Position numbers and translations under genes: made by a program. Shown here in pieces: positions 5,870 to 9,658 of a stretch of 9,658 nt of DNA; positions within the stretch are counted from its first letter, which is position 1; every line of letters begins with the position of its first letter. The notes beneath the pieces are model-generated. The model was not told the origin of the DNA. It saw only the letters and a list, made by a program, of their open reading frames with translations, and did no database searches. The stretch is from positions 1-9,658 of the forward strand of contig JAKAQB010000098.1 in NCBI GenBank assembly GCA_021811865.1. The letters are read 5' to 3'. This DNA comes from Actinomycetes bacterium (GTDB lineage: Bacteria; Actinomycetota; Acidimicrobiia; Acidimicrobiales; Palsa-688).

Positions 5870-5889
5870 GGTCGCGGGCGTAACTTCCG
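5870..5889 (-). repeat. Right terminal inverted repeat of the IS1634-like element
   Basis: Read on the minus strand it is identical to 3931-3950 over all 20 bases. It lies upstream of the transposase start. Confidence 0.93.
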
Positions 5890-5996
5890 GCTAGCAACGA
5901 CTCCGGACCAGACGAGACGCTCATCGTGCACATGGGCGCCGGCGAGCATCAACGCCTTCGACGTAACGCTATAGCCTCGTACGATGACTACCGGGA

Positions 5997-6323
5997 TCAG
6001 GATGCCTCGCGTCGAGCGACACGGCGGCGGAGCTTGTCCACGTCGCGCGATAGAGAGTCCACCAGCGAATCGAGGGTAGCGGCGCCCCGCTCCGCGGCGA
6101 GTCCTTCCACGACCCAGTCACGAACCAAGGCAGATGCAGGGATCCCCGCCTCCTCGGCGATCCGTTGGATCTCTTCGGTCTGCTCGGGAGTGAGGCGTAC
6201 GGAATAGACGACCGAACGGCTCTGCCCCCTGCGAACCGCACGGTCCGAGAGCGGCTGGTCCCGGCTTGCTTCCGACGCAGCGGTCTCCGTGGCGACGAGC
6301 TCTTCGAGCTCACTCTTGTTCAT
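5997..6323 (-). CDS. Ribbon-helix-helix (CopG-like) antitoxin
   Basis: This 108-residue protein has a ribbon-helix-helix DNA-binding domain: strand SVVYSVRLT (about 37-45), helix 1 PEQTEEIQRIAEEAG (about 46-60), then IPASALVRDWVVEGLAAER (about 61-79). The C-terminal part is a predicted helix rich in Asp and Arg (LVDSLSRDVDKLRRRVARRE), probably the toxin-binding or dimer region. The N-terminal 30 residues are acidic and look disordered. It follows the toxin gene with an ATGA overlap at 6320-6323, so its translation is coupled to the toxin's. RHH antitoxins generally neutralise the partner and repress the operon; here the operon's original promoter appears to have been moved away by an insertion sequence. 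Confidence 0.75.
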   Translation of the reverse strand: MNKSELEELVATETAASEASRDQPLSDRAVRRGQSRSVVYSVRLTPEQTEEIQRIAEEAGIPASALVRDWVVEGLAAERGAATLDSLVDSLSRDVDKLRRRVARREAS

Positions 6324-6625
6324 CGTTGGTCCTCCCAGTATCGACGGGTCTGGGTCTCGTTTGCCTTCCAGGCGTTCACACCGATCAGCTCATCGCGGAG
6401 GTAGACGACCACGACGACCATCCGGCCGCTCGGTAAGTAGCCGATCAGTCGGTCGGTCCTTCTGGACTTCGAAGCGGGATCTGGCGAGTCGACGAGGGCG
6501 TCGTCGTCCGCGAAGGCTTCGTCGGCCCATTCCGGCTCGATGTCGGTATCACCGGGACGTCTGGCTGAGCGCGAAGCGATGTACTCGCTCCGGTACTGCC
6601 AGTCGAGTCGTGGTTCCGAGCCCAT
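6320..6625 (-). CDS. BrnT/DUF4258-like toxin of a toxin-antitoxin pair
   Basis: This is a 101-residue protein like the actinobacterial toxins paired with RHH proteins, which are thought to be RelE/BrnT-fold ribonucleases. It shows the N-terminal YRSEYIASRSARRPG (about 11-25), then DIEPEWADEAFADDDALV, a strand RLIGYLPSGRMVVVVVYL (about 59-76), and the end VNAWKANETQTRRYWE (about 83-98). This resembles the ISARRATxxERRxYE ending of BrnT. The order of toxin first and antitoxin second also matches BrnTA. The ATG at 6625 lies only five bases from the inverted repeat of the adjacent insertion sequence. The only purine-rich ribosome binding sequence (GAGG, eight bases upstream) lies inside that repeat. 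The N-terminus looks complete compared with relatives I remember, so the gene is probably whole but has lost its native promoter. Confidence 0.65.
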   Translation of the reverse strand: MGSEPRLDWQYRSEYIASRSARRPGDTDIEPEWADEAFADDDALVDSPDPASKSRRTDRLIGYLPSGRMVVVVVYLRDELIGVNAWKANETQTRRYWEDQR

Positions 6626-6630
6626 CCGCC

Positions 6631-6647
6631 TAGCCTCGATCCTCGGG
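6631..6647 (+). repeat. Left terminal inverted repeat of the third insertion sequence
   Basis: TAGCCTCGATCCTCGGG is a perfect inverted copy of 8682-8698. Read on the minus strand it supplies two GAGG motifs just upstream of the toxin start codon. Confidence 0.88.
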
Positions 6648-6682
6648 CAGAAAATTCGCCTGAGGTTTCGGCTCGGTCGTGA

Positions 6683-8488
6683 TCAGCGTGGTGGGAAGCC
6701 GAAGCGGAGCTTCCTCCCGCCCCACCACGGGATCGAGATGTCGAGCTCGGGGAAGCCGGCGTCGATCAGCACCGGGGTGTAGGTCCGCAGCGCCAGGTCC
6801 ACTCGAACGTGGTCGTCGGCAACGGTGACGGTTCCGGTGTCGTCGAGGAAGTGGCGCCAGATCCGGTCGGGGGTCGCGAGCTCATAGCGGGGCAGCGTGC
6901 GGGCGAGCAACCGGTAGCAGTTGCCGGCCGCCACGGTGAGCGTCGTGTCCAAGTCGACGTTCAAGGGCAGTCCCGAGCTGAGCGCGTTGAGGTGAAACCC
7001 GCTGATGTCGGCGTCGAGCTCGTTCTCGATGATCATGCGCTCGGCATAGCGGGCGAAGAGGTCCTTCGCCGCCGCCTGGGCAAGGTCGTTCGTGATGAGC
7101 AACGTCGGCTCCTCGTGGCCGATGTTGCGCACCGCGATCTGGCGCAGCGGATGGCCCACGCCCTTCAGGCGCACGACGTCCTCGTGGATCTGTGGGCGCC
7201 GGTAACGGCCGCTGCGGCGGAGGGTGTGGGTGGTCCATGCCGATGCCGGCAGGTCAGCAAGCTCCTCGAGCACCTTCTTGCCCCGCTGGCGCAGCGTCAA
7301 GAAGGTGATCCCCCGGGCGCACAGCTCGTCGAGCACGGCGTAGTTCGTGAGCTGGGAGTCGAAGCACAACAGCCCAGGATCGCGCCCCGAGACGCGGCTC
7401 CAGTACTCGGCGAAGGCCAGCACCTCGACCGCCTGCTCGGCCTTGGTCACGTCCGCGTTCGCGTAGACCATCTCGGTCGAGGCGTGGTCCTGGGCGAAGA
7501 AGGTCAACACCGACCGGGTGCGCTGCGAACGGCTCGGCACGTAGTGGCGCTCGAGGGGGACCTCGTTCCCGTGGTGACGGACGGCGTGGAAGTCCAGGTT
7601 GAACCCGGCCTCGCCCGAGTACAGGCCGACCTCGGTGCACCGCTTGGCGAGGCCCTCCAAGAAGGCGACGTTCGAGACGCGCCGGACCCGATAGGAGTAG
7701 GAGGTGAGGTGGGTGGCCTTCGGCAGCGCGCAGAGCCCGAGCGCGAGCCCGAGGCCGGGATCGGCCCCGAGCGGGAAGGCGTTGGCCACCCGGCCGTGCC
7801 GTGAGCACTTGAGCAGGACGTGGGCACCGATCGAGTGGAACGAGGAGAGCACCGTGGTGCTCGGGTAGCGAGCCTTCGCGACCAGCGCGTCGAGGCCGAG
7901 GGTGACCATGGCCGGCATGAGCAGGTAGAGGCCGGCGTGGTCGCAGGGCCAGGTGGCACCCGTCGGCCAGCCGGGCAACGCTCGGGCCCTGATCGGCTCG
8001 AGGCGCGGCGGCGGCCCGCCTCCCCGGCGGCGCCCGAGACGCTCGATCCCCTCGGCGTGCAGGATCGCCCACACCGTCTGTGCAGAGACGGGAGTGCCCT
8101 CGGCCCGCAGTGCAGCAGCGATCTCGGTCACCGAGGCGTCCCGGGCCCGCAGCGTGAGCACACGGTCGCGCACCGTCGCCGACTTGCGCGGGCCCTTCGG
8201 CCCGGGCTTGGAGGACCGGAAGAAGTCGGTGCGCCCGGCGCGTAGCTCGGCCGCCAGCTGGTGGAGCGTCGCGGTCGAGTAGGAGAAGCGGCGAGCCACC
8301 TCGGCCGCGGGGATCTCGTCGACAAGATACGCCCGCAGCGCCTCGTAGCGGCGCTGGGCGGGCGTGGACGGCTCGAGGAAGTACTTGGCCCCTGCCCTCA
8401 AGGCTGTAGGTGATCTACTGGAACCACGACCTGACACAATAGACCTGTTATCAGCCATGGACGCGGATACTGGAGCGCCGATCAGCAC
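6683..8488 (-). CDS. DDE transposase with N-terminal helix-turn-helix segments (IS4-like clan)
   Basis: The transposase has 601 residues from GTG 8488; an ATG at 8458 (MADNRSIVSG) is an alternative, and neither start has a strong ribosome binding site. The N-terminal 45-150 holds two helix-turn-helix-like segments: EIPAAEVARRFSYSTATLHQ and SVTEIAAALRAEGTPVSAQT. They are joined by a basic linker (SSKPGPKGPRKSATVRDR). The catalytic part has probable acidic residues D299 (FNLDFHAVRHHGNE), D377 (LLCFDSQLTNYAVLDEL) and E488 or E490 (RYAERMIIENELDADIS). A C-terminal SIPWWGGRKLRFGFP motif closes the protein. The order fits the RNase H-like DDE transposases of the IS4 clan, but I cannot assign a named IS family. 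The frame is uninterrupted. Its stop is 57 bp before the toxin start on the same strand, so transcription of the transposase could run into the toxin-antitoxin genes. Confidence 0.85.
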   Translation of the reverse strand: MLIGAPVSASMADNRSIVSGRGSSRSPTALRAGAKYFLEPSTPAQRRYEALRAYLVDEIPAAEVARRFSYSTATLHQLAAELRAGRTDFFRSSKPGPKGPRKSATVRDRVLTLRARDASVTEIAAALRAEGTPVSAQTVWAILHAEGIERLGRRRGGGPPPRLEPIRARALPGWPTGATWPCDHAGLYLLMPAMVTLGLDALVAKARYPSTTVLSSFHSIGAHVLLKCSRHGRVANAFPLGADPGLGLALGLCALPKATHLTSYSYRVRRVSNVAFLEGLAKRCTEVGLYSGEAGFNLDFHAVRHHGNEVPLERHYVPSRSQRTRSVLTFFAQDHASTEMVYANADVTKAEQAVEVLAFAEYWSRVSGRDPGLLCFDSQLTNYAVLDELCARGITFLTLRQRGKKVLEELADLPASAWTTHTLRRSGRYRRPQIHEDVVRLKGVGHPLRQIAVRNIGHEEPTLLITNDLAQAAAKDLFARYAERMIIENELDADISGFHLNALSSGLPLNVDLDTTLTVAAGNCYRLLARTLPRYELATPDRIWRHFLDDTGTVTVADDHVRVDLALRTYTPVLIDAGFPELDISIPWWGGRKLRFGFPPR

Positions 8489-8681
8489 TATCCTGGCGAG
8501 TGAACAGGAACTCTGAGCGTCAAGGGCTCCTCAAGAGCAAACCTTCGCCGAACCTCACCCGGCACAGGGTTCAAGCAGATCACCTACAGCTGGTGCAACG
8601 GCGCCAAGCGGACGGCCCCCGACCAGGGAGATTTCAGCGGGCGGCGCTGGAGAAGCGCTCAGGTGTGACCGGCAACGTGTT

Positions 8682-8698
8682 CCCGAGGATCGAGGCTA
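8682..8698 (-). repeat. Right terminal inverted repeat of the third insertion sequence
   Basis: Read on the minus strand it is identical to 6631-6647 over all 17 bases. Confidence 0.88.
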
Positions 8699-8780
8699 AG
8701 CGTACTACACGTGTCAGACAGGCTGTGGCGCCTCGCGTAGCCTCCGACCGGCACAAGGTCCAGAGGGACCCCATCCGGAC
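8699..8780 (-). promoter_or_regulatory. Candidate original promoter region of the toxin-antitoxin pair, now separated by an insertion sequence
   Basis: If the 6631-8698 element is removed, this sequence joins directly to the toxin start. It contains the 8-bp palindrome ACACGTGT (8707-8714), a plausible RHH operator half-site pair, followed on the minus strand by TAGTAC as a weak -10 candidate. This rests only on the reconstruction of the pre-insertion order. Confidence 0.35.
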
Positions 8781-8799
8781 GGCCTCCGTTCGGACGGCC
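8776..8799 (+). repeat. Short tandem direct repeat, two copies with 15-bp period
   Basis: CGGACGGCC occurs at 8776-8784 and 8791-8799, separated by TCCGTT. It lies in the non-coding gap 8699-8921, which is GC-rich and shows no supported gene. It may be chance in such composition. Confidence 0.4.
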
Positions 8800-8921
8800 A
8801 GCTGACCGGCCGCGCCCCGGGCTCCGACCGGGCGGGACGCCGCGCGCCGACCGGCGGCACGAGCTCGGTGGAGCGAGGGTCGCTCCAGGCCTCGGCTCGC
8901 GTGGACCGAGGCGTCGACAGA

Positions 8922-9314
8922 TCAAGTTGCCGAGGCAGCGTGGAGCACGAGGAGGTTCGAGAGCACCGCCGTCGCGTAGATGCCGGCCGCGAAGCACGCC
9001 GCCCCCATGACCCCGAGGCGTGGCCGGCTCCGCACCACCTTGAGGGCGAGGGCGAGGATAAGGGCGAGCTTGACCCAAAGTAGGTCCCTGCTCGAAAGGA
9101 GCAGGCTCGCGAGCGGGTTCGCCTCGATGCCGCGGTGGCCGATCAGGAGCCTCGTCGTCACGACGTCGGCGACGTTCAGCGCCGCGAGGGCGACGATCGC
9201 CGCGAGCGTCACGGCGCGCACCCGACCACTGGCGCTCGCGTCGACCAATCTCAAGCGGTCGCTCCAGCCGTGCCGGTCGACGGCCACCGCAGACAGGCGC
9301 GCCTCGTCGTGCAT
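8922..9314 (-). CDS. DUF5658-type small membrane protein
   Basis: This is an integral membrane protein of 130 residues, function unknown. Three hydrophobic segments are visible: AVTLAAIVALAALNVADVVT, LLWVKLALILALALKVV and VMGAACFAAGIYATAVLSNL. The signature NVADVVTTRLLI followed by GIEANPLASLLL and LWVKLALI is that of DUF5658: an Asn/Asp pair in the first helix, and an Glu-Ala-Asn-Pro loop before the second. The start is ATG 9314 (MHDEARLSAVAVDRHGW), preceded by GGAGGA; the frame continues up to 9368 without a better signal. It is on the same strand as, and 148 bp downstream of, the glycosyltransferase-like gene, so the two could be co-transcribed. GC content and codon use look like a resident chromosomal gene. 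Confidence 0.75.
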   Translation of the reverse strand: MHDEARLSAVAVDRHGWSDRLRLVDASASGRVRAVTLAAIVALAALNVADVVTTRLLIGHRGIEANPLASLLLSSRDLLWVKLALILALALKVVRSRPRLGVMGAACFAAGIYATAVLSNLLVLHAASAT

Positions 9315-9462
9315 CGATGCAGCTCCTCCGTCCGATCGGGCAGAACGCGATCGCTTCAAGTCTCGCACGCGCCTCCCCTACGACCGCGGCACCTCGGCAG
9401 TTGAGCCCCGGGTCCGGGCGCCGCAGCTCCACGCAGCGCCGACGCGCCGCGCGGACTCCGGC

Positions 9463-9658
9463 TCACCAGCTCCCGCGGTGCTCGTAGACGACGGCGTCGC
9501 CGGAGGAGAGCACGTAGCGCCACAGCGGGTCCCCTGAGAGGTATCGGCTGAGGGCGGTGTCCCGGTTCCAGAGCACCCAGCGCACGTCCCAGCGCCGGAA
9601 GACGGTGTCCGGGTCGGTCGTGAGCCCCGAGACGGCGACGTAGGTCGAGAGCACGTGC
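9463..9658 (-). CDS. C-terminus of a probable membrane glycosyltransferase, open at the right edge
   Basis: Only the last 65 or so residues are present, and the frame continues past base 9658. The part seen (HVLSTYVAVSGLTTDPDTVF, then RRWDVRWVLWNRDTALSRYL, GDPLWRYVLSSGDAVVYEHR) is a soluble tail. It follows the pattern of the periplasmic C-terminal end of multi-spanning ArnT/PMT-like glycosyltransferases, in which 'the x-V-R-W-V-L residue, then R-D-x-L, D-P-x-W-R, then V-V-Y-E-x-R' recurs. Internal GTG codons such as 9654 are not starts. The assignment is by pattern memory from a short fragment; another large membrane protein is possible. Confidence 0.5.
   Translation of the reverse strand, partial: HVLSTYVAVSGLTTDPDTVFRRWDVRWVLWNRDTALSRYLSGDPLWRYVLSSGDAVVYEHRGSW

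Larger units (their letters stand above)
3931..5889 (-). mobile_element. IS1634-like (IS4 superfamily) insertion sequence, 1959 bp, complete ends
   Basis: The tips are perfect 20-bp inverted repeats and bracket a single large DDE transposase gene on the minus strand. The left tip is 77 bp from the transposase stop; the right tip is about 130-170 bp from its start, room for the promoter. The flanking bases (CCTATA left, GCTAGC right) show no convincing direct repeat. IS1634-group elements are known for variable and sometimes very long target duplications, so the absence of a short one is not decisive. The element sits between the retropepsin cassette and the toxin-antitoxin pair and cuts no recognisable gene. 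Confidence 0.9.
6631..8698 (-). mobile_element. Insertion sequence of an IS4-like DDE family, 2068 bp, complete ends
   Basis: Perfect 17-bp inverted repeats lie at both tips, and 19 of 20 positions pair if three outer bases are included. They bracket one 601-codon transposase gene on the minus strand. The outermost bases are TA on both sides, so the true repeat may be GCCTCGATCCTCGGG flanked by a duplicated TA; a longer target duplication is not visible. About 200 bp without a gene separate the transposase start from the right tip. The left tip ends five bases before the toxin start codon, so insertion happened in the toxin-antitoxin operon's promoter region. Confidence 0.85.

Noticed and set aside
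6809..7804. Plus-strand open frame of 331 codons inside the third insertion sequence
   Set aside because: It is antisense to the 601-residue transposase, with repetitive V/G/E/R composition and no recognisable domain.
6650..8562. TGAGGTTTCGGC (left) versus TGAGGTTCGGC (right) as candidate ends of the third insertion sequence
   Set aside because: It needs a gap and fails beyond 12 bases. The perfect 17-bp pair at 6631-6647 and 8682-8698 is far better.
8659..9432. Minus-strand frame of 257 codons spanning the DUF5658 gene and the third IS tip
   Set aside because: It is Arg/Pro-rich, crosses an insertion-sequence end, and overlaps the DUF5658 gene, which has clear membrane segments and a ribosome binding site.
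1..9658. CRISPR array, rRNA genes, replication origin, phage structural genes, integrase
   Set aside because: I saw no regularly spaced repeats, no rRNA motifs, no iteron or DnaA-box clusters, and no integrase or phage-like proteins on either strand.

Overview
The window is high-GC DNA with GTG and TTG starts and protein families common in Actinomycetota (DUF5678, DUF5658, a BrnT-like toxin with a ribbon-helix-helix partner). A soil or sediment actinobacterium is the most likely source; I cannot place it further. It reads as an accessory region: three complete insertion sequences of three different families take up about 5.35 kb of 9.66 kb. All three transposases lie on the minus strand. For each element I could find both terminal inverted repeats by eye.

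Layout, left to right. (1) 3-318: a partial plus-strand frame running in from the left edge and cut by an insertion sequence. (2) 319-1644: an IS3-family element (orfA, orfB) with 28-bp ends; its OrfB has lost residues next to two catalytic positions. (3) 1645-1789: the first 48 or so codons of a minus-strand PIN-domain gene, cut by the same element; the rest of the gene is not on the other side. (4) 1998-2038: the 3' half of a tRNA-Gly(CCC) gene without its 5' half, followed by a hairpin. This looks like the distal attachment site of an element that once integrated into a tRNA gene. (5) 2214-3390: a small divergent cassette, with a winged-helix regulator on the minus strand and a DUF5678 protein plus a retropepsin-like aspartic protease on the plus strand. 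Two overlapping perfect dyads lie between them. (6) 3391-3930: non-coding as far as I can see. (7) 3931-5889: an IS1634-like element with 20-bp perfect inverted repeats. (8) 5997-6625: a toxin-antitoxin pair (BrnT/DUF4258-like toxin first, ribbon-helix-helix antitoxin second, ATGA overlap). (9) 6631-8698: a third element with 17-bp perfect inverted repeats and an unusual transposase that has N-terminal helix-turn-helix segments. It abuts the toxin start codon and has displaced whatever lay upstream. (10) 8922-9658: a small DUF5658-type membrane protein and the C-terminus of a probable membrane glycosyltransferase, which look like ordinary chromosomal genes.

How they fit together: the tRNA fragment suggests an integrated element on its right-hand side. 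The regulator/DUF5678/retropepsin cassette and the toxin-antitoxin pair would be its cargo, later hit by insertion sequences. No integrase is present, so the limits of that element cannot be fixed from this window. The least understood unit is the regulator + DUF5678 + retropepsin cassette. The clearest evolutionary events are the IS3-flanked loss of most of a PIN gene and the separation of a toxin-antitoxin pair from its promoter by an insertion sequence.
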